A DNA stretch of 64,000 nt from Marinobacter subterrani (GTDB taxonomy: Bacteria; Pseudomonadota; Gammaproteobacteria; Pseudomonadales; Oleiphilaceae), in NCBI RefSeq assembly GCF_001045555.1, contig NZ_LFBU01000002.1:434001-498000 (forward strand), read 5' to 3'. Of the stretch, positions 53,019-61,617 are shown piece after piece. The notes below the pieces were generated by a model that saw nothing but the letters and a program-made list of their open reading frames with translations, was not told the origin of the DNA and made no database searches. Numbering within the stretch: position 1 is the stretch's first letter; the number at the start of each line of letters is the position of its first letter. Made by a program: the position numbers and the translations under genes.

Positions 53019-53867
53019 ATGGTTGAGTACACCGAAGTAGGAAAGAAGCCGAACCTGATTGGCACCGATGCCCCCCGGCCTCAGGACAAGAACCCCAGGG
53101 GCGTTGATCGCATCATCGCCATCGCCTCGGGCAAGGGCGGTGTGGGCAAGTCCACCGTGTCGTCCAATCTGGCCGTTGCGATGGCCTCGAAAGGGCTCAA
53201 GGTCGGCCTGCTGGACGCCGATGTGTATGGCCCGAGCCAGCCCCGCATGCTGGGTGTTTCCGGTCGTCCGTCCAGCCCGGACGGAAATACCATCCTGCCT
53301 CTGAGGAATCACGGCGTAACGCTGATGTCCCTGGGCCTGATGGCGCCTGAGGATGAAGCAATCGTGTGGCGTGGGCCCATGCTGATGGGCGCCCTGCAGC
53401 AGATGATGAACCAGGTAGAGTGGGGCCGGCTGGATGTGCTGTTGGTGGATCTGCCACCAGGCACCGGCGATGTCCAGATGACCCTCAGCCAGAAATTCTT
53501 TGTAGCAGGCGCGGTGGTGGTTTCCACGCCCCAGGACATTGCCCTGACGGACGCGCGCAAAGGCATCGACATGTTCAAGCGAATGGACGTGCCGCTGTTC
53601 GGCCTGATTGAAAACATGGCGTCGTTTGTCTGCGACGGCTGTGGCAAGGAACATCATCCGTTCGGACACGGCGGCGCCCGGGCCGAGGCCGAAAAACTCG
53701 GCGCGCCCTTCCTGGGTGAGATCCCGCTGGACCTGGATATCCGGATTGGTTCCGACGGCGGCGTCCCGATTGTGGTGTCAAAGCCGGATAGCCCGCAGTC
53801 AAAGGCGTTCCAGCGCATTGCCGATGAAATCATTGCCTCTGACGTTTACGCCCGGGCTGTCCAATGA
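53019..53867 (+). CDS. Mrp/NBP35-type iron-sulfur carrier ATPase
   Basis: This 282-residue P-loop ATPase has the deviant Walker A GKGGVGKST (38-46), the MLGVSGRPSS and DLPPGTGDVQMTL segments, and a late CxxC (VCDGCGKEHHPFG) that holds a bridging [4Fe-4S] cluster in Mrp/ApbC dimers. It would load iron-sulfur clusters into target proteins; its neighbours, a polyferredoxin and FDH, are obvious clients. It is likely an FDH-dedicated paralogue of Mrp. It starts 16 bases after the polyferredoxin stop and overlaps the next gene by four bases. Confidence 0.87.
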   Translation: MVEYTEVGKKPNLIGTDAPRPQDKNPRGVDRIIAIASGKGGVGKSTVSSNLAVAMASKGLKVGLLDADVYGPSQPRMLGVSGRPSSPDGNTILPLRNHGVTLMSLGLMAPEDEAIVWRGPMLMGALQQMMNQVEWGRLDVLLVDLPPGTGDVQMTLSQKFFVAGAVVVSTPQDIALTDARKGIDMFKRMDVPLFGLIENMASFVCDGCGKEHHPFGHGGARAEAEKLGAPFLGEIPLDLDIRIGSDGGVPIVVSKPDSPQSKAFQRIADEIIASDVYARAVQ

Positions 53868-54568
53868 TCGAGTCACCTCAGTTCCCGCCGCTACTCACGG
53901 GCGAAGTGGTGCCGAGGCACACGGACCCGTTCGATAAAGCGGTCAGCCGGGCCATCGCGGGCGTTGACTCAGGCACGATCTTTTACGCCGAAGCGGATGA
54001 CACCCTGCGCGCGGCTCTGGTGCTGGCGCCGGAAACGCCCCTGGAGGAGGCGATTCAGGCGGTCTACGTCGTTCAGATTGGCCTGGCCGAAAGTCTGGGC
54101 GCATTGGCCCCGCCGGAAGTGCCGATACACTTTGAATGGCCCGATCGCATCAAGGTCAACGGGGCGCTGTGTGGCGCGGTTCGCTTTGCCGCCGATGTGT
54201 CCGACCCCAAGGCGCATCCCAACTGGCTGGTCATTGGTATTGAAGTGCCTTTCATTCCGATGACGGACCAGCCGGGAGAAAATCCCAACGAAACCTGTCT
54301 GTACGAGGAAGGGTGTATCGATATCACGCCCATCGCCCTGCTGGAGAGCTGGTCCAAACATACCTTGCTGTGGCTGACTTACTTCATGGACAGCGGCTTT
54401 GAACGGATCCACAACGAGTGGCGGCCGCGCTGCGACACCCTGGGTAAAGCGATTGACTATCCCCGGCGGGGCCTGTTTGTCGGTTTGGATGAAAAAGGTC
54501 GAATGCTGTTGCGTCAGGACGTGATGACTGAAACGGTGAGTTTGATCGAATTTGCGGAGCACGTATGA
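53864..54568 (+). CDS. Biotin/lipoate protein ligase-fold protein (DUF4444-like), probably not a canonical ligase
   Basis: This 234-residue protein has the shape of a biotin/lipoate ligase: AALVLAPETPLEEA, EWPDRIKVNG-ALCGAVRF and WLVIGIEVPF align with the central strands of BirA, with a C-terminal domain after residue 160. The GRGRRG substrate loop and the catalytic lysine of BirA (in RKLAGI) have no counterpart visible here. It overlaps both neighbours by four bases, so it is translated with Mrp and DUF6505. Inferred role: cofactor or ligand binding in FDH assembly; a chemical activity is not supported. Confidence 0.65.
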   Translation: MIESPQFPPLLTGEVVPRHTDPFDKAVSRAIAGVDSGTIFYAEADDTLRAALVLAPETPLEEAIQAVYVVQIGLAESLGALAPPEVPIHFEWPDRIKVNGALCGAVRFAADVSDPKAHPNWLVIGIEVPFIPMTDQPGENPNETCLYEEGCIDITPIALLESWSKHTLLWLTYFMDSGFERIHNEWRPRCDTLGKAIDYPRRGLFVGLDEKGRMLLRQDVMTETVSLIEFAEHV

Positions 54569-55041
54569 AACTGGCCAGAACCCTGCAGCTGGACATATCC
54601 GATGAGAACGTATTTGAAAAGCCAGCGCCCAGCGGCGAGTGGGCGATCTCCGGTGGCTTCGAGTTTTCCAACTGGACCGAAGCCGACCTGAAGGGAAAAG
54701 CCCGCCAGGCGTTCAGTAACGGCTGGTACAGTATTGAATCTGGCGGGCGTGCCAGTTTCGTGGGTGTGTGTAACATCACGGAACCGGAACTGGAGCAGGT
54801 GCGCAGGACCCTGGCGCAGACGTTTGTTGACCATTACGGCGCGCCGGATATCGATGCGGCCTACCCGGTTGCCTGTGAAGAAATCGATCAGATGCGCAAC
54901 ATGTGCGAGGACTTCGAGGACAACACCCTTCTGATGGTCAGCCGTACGCTGACCGAGCTGGGTGTTGAGGAAACCTACCGGTCCCGGGGGCCTCAGGATG
55001 CCTCACTGGAGGCCTTTGCGGTTCATGGCAGCGTTGACTGA
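54565..55041 (+). CDS. DUF6505 family protein
   Basis: This 158-residue protein starts KLARTLQLDISDENVFEKPA and has the GEWAISGGFEFSNW segment typical of DUF6505. It is soluble, acidic and has a few cysteines (VGVCNITEPE, CEEIDQMRNMCEDF), with no recognised catalytic motif. It is the last gene of the + strand operon polyferredoxin, Mrp, ligase-like, DUF6505, coupled to the gene before by an ATGA overlap. It abuts the convergent moeA stop. Function unknown. Confidence 0.78.
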   Translation: MKLARTLQLDISDENVFEKPAPSGEWAISGGFEFSNWTEADLKGKARQAFSNGWYSIESGGRASFVGVCNITEPELEQVRRTLAQTFVDHYGAPDIDAAYPVACEEIDQMRNMCEDFEDNTLLMVSRTLTELGVEETYRSRGPQDASLEAFAVHGSVD

Positions 55042-56289
55042 TTACAGTCCGAAGCTGCCATAGGGAATGAAACGGACGGCGGTTCCCGGCTCGATTTCCC
55101 GGGCGCTCTCATCCAGTTCCACCAGGCCCTCGGACCAGGCCAGGCCGGTGACCCGGCCGGAACCTTCGGAGCCGAATACCTCAACTTTCCCATCCCGAAC
55201 CCGGGCCCGCAACATTTCGCTGCGTCCCGGCTTCTTGTTTTTCGTAAAGTCAGCCGGCACGAGATAAGCCTGGGGTTCGAACCATTCACCGCCAGCCAAC
55301 AGCGCCATCGCCGGAGCGCCAAACCTCAGCGCGCACACCCAGGCGGCCACCGGGTTGCCCGGCAGGCCCACGACCGGCGTGCCCTGAAACATGGCGAGGG
55401 CAAGAGGCCGGCCCGGTTTGATCGCGATGCGCCAGTTGCTGATTTCCCCGTGAGCCTTCAGGGTCTTCGAGACGTGATCCTCGTCGCCGGCAGAAACCCC
55501 GCCGCTGGTCAGGATCAGGTCGCATTGTTCCGCACCGCGCTCCAGGGCTGCCTTGACGTCGTCCGCCCGGTCCAGCACATGGCCCAGGTCCACCAGCTCA
55601 TAGCCGAGCTGTGTTATCAGGGCACTCAGCATCGGCCGGTTGGCATCGTAAATCTGCCAATCGGTGACCGGTGCGCCGACCGGCTTCACTTCATCACCGG
55701 TCGACAGAACACCGACGCGCAGCCGCTGATAAACATCCACGGCCCCGATTCCGACACTGGCAAGCACCGAAATCTGGGTAGGGGTCAGCCGGGTTGCCGC
55801 CGTGAGGATCCGGTCCTGTGCCTGGATGTCCTCTCCGGCCTTACGCAGATTGGCGCCGGCTTTTAACGTGCCGTTCAGGTGGAGCTGCCCGTCGATGACC
55901 TCGCAGTCCTCTTCCAGCACCACCGTATCAACGCCCGCCGGTATGACCGCCCCGGTCAGTATCCGGATAGCATGGCCCGCGGGCACACGCCCCGTGTAGG
56001 GTTCGCCGGCGGCACTGCGGCCTTCAACCAGGGGCAGGGTGCAGGGCACCTCGGTTAAAGGCCCGGCAAAGGCATAGCCGTCGACCGCTGAATTGTTGCT
56101 GGGAGGGTGGGCGCGAGGCGCATGGACATCGCTCGCCAGTATCCGCCCGTTGAGCTGAGCAAGCGGAATATTGCGATCGATACCGACTACTGGATGCAGG
56201 CGTGAACGCAACCGCTCAAGCGCCTCCTCCACCGGCGTCCAGTTCACTCCGGGGGGCAGGGCAAAACAGTCGTTACGAAGCGGTTTCAT
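55042..56289 (-). CDS. moeA: Molybdopterin molybdenumtransferase
   Basis: MoeA inserts molybdate into adenylated molybdopterin to form Moco. The 415-residue protein has the usual domain order and the conserved NNSAVDGYAF, GDEV (STGDEVKPVG) and TSGGVSAGDEDHV segments. It is the last gene of the operon tupB-tupC-tupA-fdhD-mobA-mobB-moeA and overlaps mobB by four bases. In tungsten-using bacteria MoeA paralogues can discriminate Mo from W; linkage to a tungstate transporter makes that question relevant here. Confidence 0.94.
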   Translation of the reverse strand: MKPLRNDCFALPPGVNWTPVEEALERLRSRLHPVVGIDRNIPLAQLNGRILASDVHAPRAHPPSNNSAVDGYAFAGPLTEVPCTLPLVEGRSAAGEPYTGRVPAGHAIRILTGAVIPAGVDTVVLEEDCEVIDGQLHLNGTLKAGANLRKAGEDIQAQDRILTAATRLTPTQISVLASVGIGAVDVYQRLRVGVLSTGDEVKPVGAPVTDWQIYDANRPMLSALITQLGYELVDLGHVLDRADDVKAALERGAEQCDLILTSGGVSAGDEDHVSKTLKAHGEISNWRIAIKPGRPLALAMFQGTPVVGLPGNPVAAWVCALRFGAPAMALLAGGEWFEPQAYLVPADFTKNKKPGRSEMLRARVRDGKVEVFGSEGSGRVTGLAWSEGLVELDESAREIEPGTAVRFIPYGSFGL

Positions 56290-56792
56290 GGCGCTCGTCT
56301 TCCTGGTTGGTCAGCGTTCAGAATAAAGTCAGCGATTCCGGCTACATCGTTGATATCGAAAACCGGCCCCGAAAATTCCGCTGCATAGTCTGCGGCGACG
56401 GCAATGATGCTGGGGTCTTCCGAATACAGCGGCATGCGCGAGCTTTCCCGCCGGTGCACTTCGATTTTGGGGTGTGAATGGGTCTTGAACCCCTCGACCA
56501 CGACCCAATCGCAGGGGCCTAACCGGCCGAGCAATTCATCCAGCGTCGGCTCTTTCGCACCCCGGAGCTCGTGCATGATGGCAAAACGCTGGCCGCCGGC
56601 GAGGATGACTTCCCGGGCTCCGGCATCCCGATGTTTGTAGCTGTCGGTGCCGGGCTGATCCACATCCACCATGTGGTGGGCGTGCTTGACCGAGTTGACG
56701 GTTAAACCCCGGCTGGTCATCTCACGAATCAGGGCGCTCGCCAGAGTGGTTTTTCCGCAGTTTTTCCAGCCGACAATGCCAATAACGTTCAC
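56286..56792 (-). CDS. mobB: Molybdopterin-guanine dinucleotide biosynthesis protein B
   Basis: MobB is a GTP-binding P-loop protein that assists MobA in making the guanine dinucleotide cofactor used by FDH. The 168-residue length is normal and the Walker A WKNCGKTTL is at the N-terminus. The GTG start at 56792 overlaps the mobA stop (GTGA); a longer in-frame ORF upstream overlaps mobA without similarity. KHAHHMVDVDQPGTDSYKH and the GFKTHSHPKIEVHR segment are typical. Confidence 0.92.
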   Translation of the reverse strand: MNVIGIVGWKNCGKTTLASALIREMTSRGLTVNSVKHAHHMVDVDQPGTDSYKHRDAGAREVILAGGQRFAIMHELRGAKEPTLDELLGRLGPCDWVVVEGFKTHSHPKIEVHRRESSRMPLYSEDPSIIAVAADYAAEFSGPVFDINDVAGIADFILNADQPGRRAP

Positions 56793-57376
56793 TTGAGATT
56801 TTGCTCCGCCCAGGCCAGGTCTTCCGGCGTGTTGATGTTGAAAAAGTCGTCCTCCGCAAAAATCACCAGTGTCTCTCCCTGGGCCTGGGTCCACTGGCGA
56901 ATCTTTCGAACGCCATCGTTCAGCGCGGCTCTCAGCTCGTGCCGCAAGGCAACCTGCCAACGGCCAAACGTGGGCTGTGGTATCCGGCCACGCTCCGGAT
57001 CCGGCGTCGCCGCCAACACCACCGGGGTATTGTATTGCGACAGTCGTTCGACCAGGTTCCGAGGGAACGACGGAGTGTCGGCAGCGACACTGATCAGCCA
57101 CTCATGCCCCTGCTCGGCGGCCCAGTCCATGCCCGCGAGTATACCGGCCAGCGGGCCGGGAAAATCTCCGACAGAATCTGCCACCACGGGCAAACCAAGG
57201 TCATCAAAGCGGCTCGGATCGCCATTGGCGTTCAGCACCACGGCGTCAACTTGCGGCGTGATCCGGGCGATAACCCGTTCAATCAGTGACTGGTCGCCCA
57301 GCATCAATCGCCCTTTATCGCCTCCGCCCATGCGGCTTGCCTGGCCACCCGCCAGAATGACAGCGCACTCAGTCAT
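56789..57376 (-). CDS. mobA: Molybdenum cofactor guanylyltransferase
   Basis: MobA adds GMP from GTP to molybdopterin to make the MGD cofactor of DMSO-reductase-family enzymes such as FDH. The 195-residue protein has the nucleotide-binding LAGGQASRMGGGDKG motif at the N-terminus and the FPGPLAGILAGMDWA segment. The ATG at 57376 lies inside the end of fdhD, and the stop overlaps mobB, so fdhD-mobA-mobB-moeA are read as one coupled unit. Confidence 0.94.
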   Translation of the reverse strand: MTECAVILAGGQASRMGGGDKGRLMLGDQSLIERVIARITPQVDAVVLNANGDPSRFDDLGLPVVADSVGDFPGPLAGILAGMDWAAEQGHEWLISVAADTPSFPRNLVERLSQYNTPVVLAATPDPERGRIPQPTFGRWQVALRHELRAALNDGVRKIRQWTQAQGETLVIFAEDDFFNINTPEDLAWAEQNLK

Positions 57377-58253
57377 GCTCGGCCCCTTTTCGCCGCATTT
57401 TCCTGTCTTCATCGGGCACCTGCGACAGGTCCTGGTCAAACACCAGTCGGTGCTGGCCGCTGAGGCAGGTGAATTTCTTGCCTCGCATCCGCCCGATCAG
57501 TGTTAACCCGACCTGCTGGGCAATATCGACACCCCAGGCGGTAAAGCCCGACCGGCTGATCAGGGTCGGGATCCCCATGAGGGACGTTTTGATCACCATT
57601 TCAGAGGTCAGTCGCCCCGTGGTGTAAAGAACCTTATCGGCCGCCGGGATGGCATTCAAGTGCATCCAGCCTGCAATCTTGTCGACTGCGTTGTGGCGCC
57701 CGACATCTTCCATGTAGGCCAGGATTTCGCGGCCCTGGCACAGGGCAGTACCATGAATGGCGCCGGTTTCCATGTACAGGCTGGGCGTGTGGTTGATCTG
57801 GTAGGACAGGTCGTAAAAGGTGCTGGTGTGGACCGGCGTATCCGGCAGCGACAGACCTTCCAGCCCCGCCATCATGTCACCAAATACGGTGCCCACGGCG
57901 CAGCCGGAGGTCCGGGTTTTCTTCTCCAGCTTGGCCTCGACATCGGTAACACCGGCGGTACGGACCACCGCGACTTCCAGTTCTTCATCGTAATCGATTC
58001 TGGTGACCTCGTCGGTCGGCTTCAGCATGCCCTGGTTCAGGAGAAAGCCGAGTGCCAGATACTCCGGGTGGTCCCCGATGGTCATGGCCGTCACGATCTC
58101 CTGGCTGTTCAGGTAGATGGTCAGGGGGCGCTCTTCAATCACGCTGATCGATTTCGGCTGGCCGGTTTCATCAATGCCCTCGACTGTGCGAGACAGGCGG
58201 GGGTCCTTGGGGTCGGGAAGCAGGGGGTCGATCGCCATTGTTGTTACCGCCAT
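57369..58253 (-). CDS. fdhD: FDH accessory sulfurtransferase FdhD, single-cysteine variant
   Basis: FdhD transfers sulfur from a cysteine desulfurase to the bis-MGD cofactor, an essential step for active FDH. The 294-residue protein has the family core, but the usual CGxCG motif is replaced by TSGCAVGT with a single cysteine at C118. E. coli FdhD has two motif cysteines (C121, C124). The GDHPEYLALGFLLNQG segment and the VEDVGRHNAVDK-like MEDVGRHNAVDKIAGW segment are intact. It is followed by mobA with an eight-base overlap and preceded by tupA. Confidence 0.93.
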   Translation of the reverse strand: MAVTTMAIDPLLPDPKDPRLSRTVEGIDETGQPKSISVIEERPLTIYLNSQEIVTAMTIGDHPEYLALGFLLNQGMLKPTDEVTRIDYDEELEVAVVRTAGVTDVEAKLEKKTRTSGCAVGTVFGDMMAGLEGLSLPDTPVHTSTFYDLSYQINHTPSLYMETGAIHGTALCQGREILAYMEDVGRHNAVDKIAGWMHLNAIPAADKVLYTTGRLTSEMVIKTSLMGIPTLISRSGFTAWGVDIAQQVGLTLIGRMRGKKFTCLSGQHRLVFDQDLSQVPDEDRKMRRKGAEHD

Positions 58254-58303
58254 TTCAGGGACGCCGGAGAATTCAATAGTTACGGAGATCGGAAGAGATT
58301 AGC

Positions 58304-59110
58304 CTATTTACCATTCGGGAAAAACAGCTGTTGTCCATCAACCTTGAAGTCGGCAATTGCCTGTTGGCCATCCTTGGAAATCAGCCAGTTGTGCCATTGC
58401 CTGGCCAGATCATGTTTGAGGTCGGGATGTTTCTCTTCAGAGAGCAACAGGCTGCCGTACTGATTGAACATGGCCTTGTCGCCGGAATAGAGCAGTTCCA
58501 GGTTCTGAGGATTTTTAAAGGCCACCCAGGTGGCGCGATCCGACATTACGTAGGCATCCATGGCCGCCGCGGTGTTGAGCGTAGCGCCCATGCCGCTGCC
58601 CAGTTCCCGGTACCAGTCGCCGCTGGGTTCAATGCCGGCGCTTTTCCAGAGGCGCAGCTCGGCACGATTGGTGCCGCTATCATCGCCCCGCGAGGCGAAT
58701 GGCGCTTCTGCCTTGGCAATCGCCGCGAAAGCTTCTGCGGCGCTGTCTGCCTCACTGATGTTGGCGGGGTCATCGGCAGGGCCAATCAGTACGAAGTCGT
58801 TGTACATCACATCGGCCCGCTCGCTGGCGTAGCCGTTTTCGACAAAGCGCTTTTCGCCGGCGGTGTCGTGCACCAGCAGGCTGTCGGCATCGCCGCGGCG
58901 GGCGATTTCAAAAGCCTGGCCGGTGCCCACGGCCACTACCCGAACGTCAATGCCGGTGTCTGCTTTGAACTTGGGCAGGATAGAATCGAACAGTCCCGAG
59001 TTTTCCGTGGAGGTTGTCGAAGCCAGGGTTATGTAGTCCTCAGCGTGAGCGCTGAAGGCCAGGCCGAGGCTGGTTACGCCCGCAAGTAACAGGTTGAGCG
59101 TCTTATTCAT
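58304..59110 (-). CDS. tupA: Tungstate ABC transporter substrate-binding protein
   Basis: This 268-residue periplasmic protein has a signal peptide (about 1-23, ending SAHA-ED) and the TupA signature TTSTENSGL (about 32-40), which supplies the oxyanion-binding loop. TupA proteins bind tungstate very tightly and molybdate less well, unlike ModA. It is followed by fdhD, linking uptake of the oxyanion directly to FDH maturation. The residues seen do not decide the exact W versus Mo preference. Confidence 0.9.
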   Translation of the reverse strand: MNKTLNLLLAGVTSLGLAFSAHAEDYITLASTTSTENSGLFDSILPKFKADTGIDVRVVAVGTGQAFEIARRGDADSLLVHDTAGEKRFVENGYASERADVMYNDFVLIGPADDPANISEADSAAEAFAAIAKAEAPFASRGDDSGTNRAELRLWKSAGIEPSGDWYRELGSGMGATLNTAAAMDAYVMSDRATWVAFKNPQNLELLYSGDKAMFNQYGSLLLSEEKHPDLKHDLARQWHNWLISKDGQQAIADFKVDGQQLFFPNGK

Positions 59111-59142
59111 ATTGTTTTCTCCTGTTGCAGATGAGAGTCGGA

Positions 59143-59886
59143 CTATTCGACCAGTTCTCCAGTAATAAACGCCTGCGCCTCTGGCGAGACGGGCGCGTCA
59201 AAAAACACGTCAGCAGGGGTATGTTCGCGGACCTTTCCCCCGGATAAAAAAAGCACATCGCCGGCCAGACGCCTGGCCTGATGGATATCGTGGGTGGTCA
59301 TTACGATGCGCGTTCCGCGCTGATGAAACTCCCGCACCGCAGCCTCCACGGCTTTAATGGCCGCCGGGTCGAGCGCGGAGGTCGGTTCATCCAGAAACAG
59401 CACCTGCGGAGACAGCACCCAGGCGCGCGCCAGGGCCAGGCGCTGTTGCTGGCCACCGGACAGTACGCGAGCAGGCGTTTTGGCGCAGGCGGTCAGGCCA
59501 AAGCGCTCGAGCGAATCAAACGCGAGCTTCGCACGTTTCCGGCGCGGGACGTTATTCACCGCCAGTGCGTGGATGAGATTGGCCACGGCCGAGCGGCGCA
59601 AAAGCACCGGCTGCTGGAATACCATCGCCTGGCGGGGTTTCTGGTCGCTTGACCAGGTTACCCGTCCCTCCGTAGGGAAGAGCAAACCATGGGCCAGCCG
59701 GAGCAGCAGGCTTTTGCCTGCCCCGTTAGGCCCCATCACCAGCGTGGGGCCGATGCCATCCAGAGTGAATGAGCAAGGTCCCAGCAGTAACCGCTCCTCG
59801 TGGCTGTAGGCCACGCCATCAAAACCCAGCGCCGGTGGCGAAAGAAGGGCGGACGAGGCGAGTAGCGGCGCATTCATCGAAGTCAT
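59143..59886 (-). CDS. tupC: Tungstate ABC transporter ATPase
   Basis: This 247-residue ATPase has Walker A GPNGAGKS (about 53-60), the LSGGQQQR signature and Walker B VLFLDEPTSALD. It lacks the C-terminal regulatory extension of ModC, which agrees with the Tup type. It overlaps tupB by four bases and is followed by tupA after 32 bases, giving the order tupB-tupC-tupA. Confidence 0.9.
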   Translation of the reverse strand: MTSMNAPLLASSALLSPPALGFDGVAYSHEERLLLGPCSFTLDGIGPTLVMGPNGAGKSLLLRLAHGLLFPTEGRVTWSSDQKPRQAMVFQQPVLLRRSAVANLIHALAVNNVPRRKRAKLAFDSLERFGLTACAKTPARVLSGGQQQRLALARAWVLSPQVLFLDEPTSALDPAAIKAVEAAVREFHQRGTRIVMTTHDIHQARRLAGDVLFLSGGKVREHTPADVFFDAPVSPEAQAFITGELVE

Positions 59887-60581
59887 CCTGTTCGCCTCCT
59901 GCTAAATTCGCCCACCAGGTACGCGCCGGCGTTAATCAGCATTACCAGCGTCAGTAGCACAATGCCAAGCCCCAGAGCCAGGGGCAGGTTGCCCTTGCCG
60001 GTTTCCAGTACGATGGAGGTTGTCATTACCCGTGTGACACCCGCAATATTGCCGCCCACCATCATCACAGCGCCCACTTCGGCACTGGCACGGCCAAAGC
60101 CGGCAAGCAGAACGGTTAACAGGGCAAATCGCGCGTCCCACAACAAGGTGGGCATCATGCGCGCCCGTGACATGCCCAGTGAGACGAACTGATCCCGGTA
60201 TTCATCCAGCATTTCTTCGACTTTCTGACGCGAGAGTGCGGCCAGAATTGGAAGCACCAGTACCACCTGTGCGATGACCATGGCACCCGGCGTGAACAGC
60301 AGCCCCCATTCACCCAGTGGGCCGGCACGAGAGAGCAGTAAATACACCACGAGCCCGGCCACCACCGGGGGCAGACCCATCAGCGCATTAAGTAACACAA
60401 TCACTCCGCCGCGTCCGCGGAAGCGCCAGAGCGCCACGGCAGCGCCAAGTGGAAATCCCAGCACCGCTGCGATCAGGACCGCGAAAAGCGAAACCTGAAG
60501 CGAAAGCGCCACGATCTGATAGAGCGGGGCGTCGAAATTCAAAAGTAGCGACAGCGCAACATAAAACGCATTATTTTCCAC
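59883..60581 (-). CDS. tupB: Tungstate ABC transporter permease
   Basis: This 232-residue inner-membrane permease has about five to six transmembrane helices and the conserved FGRASAEVGAVMMVGGNIAG segment of TupB/WtpB-type permeases. It is the first gene of a seven-gene operon running to moeA and is divergent from the HTH/PBP-domain regulator, with 117 bases between the starts, which must hold both promoters. Confidence 0.9.
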   Translation of the reverse strand: MENNAFYVALSLLLNFDAPLYQIVALSLQVSLFAVLIAAVLGFPLGAAVALWRFRGRGGVIVLLNALMGLPPVVAGLVVYLLLSRAGPLGEWGLLFTPGAMVIAQVVLVLPILAALSRQKVEEMLDEYRDQFVSLGMSRARMMPTLLWDARFALLTVLLAGFGRASAEVGAVMMVGGNIAGVTRVMTTSIVLETGKGNLPLALGLGIVLLTLVMLINAGAYLVGEFSRRRTG

Positions 60582-60698
60582 AGCTGCGTCTCCTTGATAT
60601 TGAGCATCGTGGCGTTTATAGCTACGCTTTGCACCGTCTTCTGAAAAATATGCAGTAAAAAACAGTTCTGTGCTTTACCCCCTCTGCTGGAGAGACTG

Positions 60699-61583
60699 AT
60701 GCCCCTTCCCGCTTACCTCACCACAGCCGAAGCTGCCGAGTATCTGCGCCTGAAAGAGCGCAAGGTGTACGATCTGGTTAGCCAGGGGGTTATTCCCTGC
60801 GTTCGGGTAACGGGAAAGCTGTTGTTTCCGCGCCAGCGTATAGACCTGTGGTTGATGAACCATCTGGAGGGTGACGATGCCGTCAGCGCCCCGATACCGC
60901 CGGTTCTGGCCGGCAGCCAGGATCCGCTGTTGGAGTGGGCGGTGAAGGAGAGCAGTGCCGAGCTGGCTTTGCTGTGTCAGGGAAGCGGCGATGGCGTTCA
61001 GAGGCTGGTGGACGGACGCGCGATGCTCGCCGGCATGCACATCTGGCATGCCGAAATTCAGCGTTACAATGATCCGGCCACCCTGGGATTGAACGGGATG
61101 CGCGATCTGGTGCTGATTCGGTGGGCAAAACGCCAGCAGGGTCTTTTATTGGCAGCCGATAATCCCCGAGGGCTTACCCGACTGGAAGATATCGCAAGAT
61201 CCGGCATACGTGTCGCGCATCGCCAGCCTGATGCCGGAGTCAGCCATTTGTTGCAGAGTCTGCTGGCTCGCCACCGTATTGACGCCACGCAACTCGCCTG
61301 GGCCGCCCACCCGTCACTCAGCGAGGACGATCTCGCGTTGGCCATTCGCCAGGGCGAAGCGGATGTGGGCGTGGGAATTGAAGCCGCAGCGCGGCGTCAG
61401 GGCCTGGCTTTTATTCCTTTGCAGCAGGAATATTTTGATCTGGCCATGCGCCGGCGTCATTACTTTGAGCCGGCCATCCAGCGGCTGCTGGCGTTTGCCG
61501 GCAGCGAGCGATTTGTCCAGCGTGCCCAGGCGCTCGGCGGTTATGACATCAGTGATCTGGGCAAAGTCATCTATAATGCTTGA
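60699..61583 (+). CDS. Regulator with MerR-like HTH and periplasmic-binding-like domain, probable oxyanion sensor
   Basis: In this 294-residue protein, residues about 5-57 form an excisionase/MerR-type HTH (LTTAEAAEYLRLKERKVYDLVSQG), and residues about 85-290 form a PBP-like ligand domain (PF12727 type) that in related proteins binds molybdate or tungstate. It is divergent from the tup operon and immediately upstream of the MOT1 transporter gene, so it probably controls both in response to Mo/W. It has no signal peptide, consistent with a cytoplasmic sensor. Confidence 0.82.
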   Translation: MPLPAYLTTAEAAEYLRLKERKVYDLVSQGVIPCVRVTGKLLFPRQRIDLWLMNHLEGDDAVSAPIPPVLAGSQDPLLEWAVKESSAELALLCQGSGDGVQRLVDGRAMLAGMHIWHAEIQRYNDPATLGLNGMRDLVLIRWAKRQQGLLLAADNPRGLTRLEDIARSGIRVAHRQPDAGVSHLLQSLLARHRIDATQLAWAAHPSLSEDDLALAIRQGEADVGVGIEAAARRQGLAFIPLQQEYFDLAMRRRHYFEPAIQRLLAFAGSERFVQRAQALGGYDISDLGKVIYNA

Positions 61584-61617
61584 ACAGCGCCAATAACAAA
61601 AAACAGGCGGATTAGTC

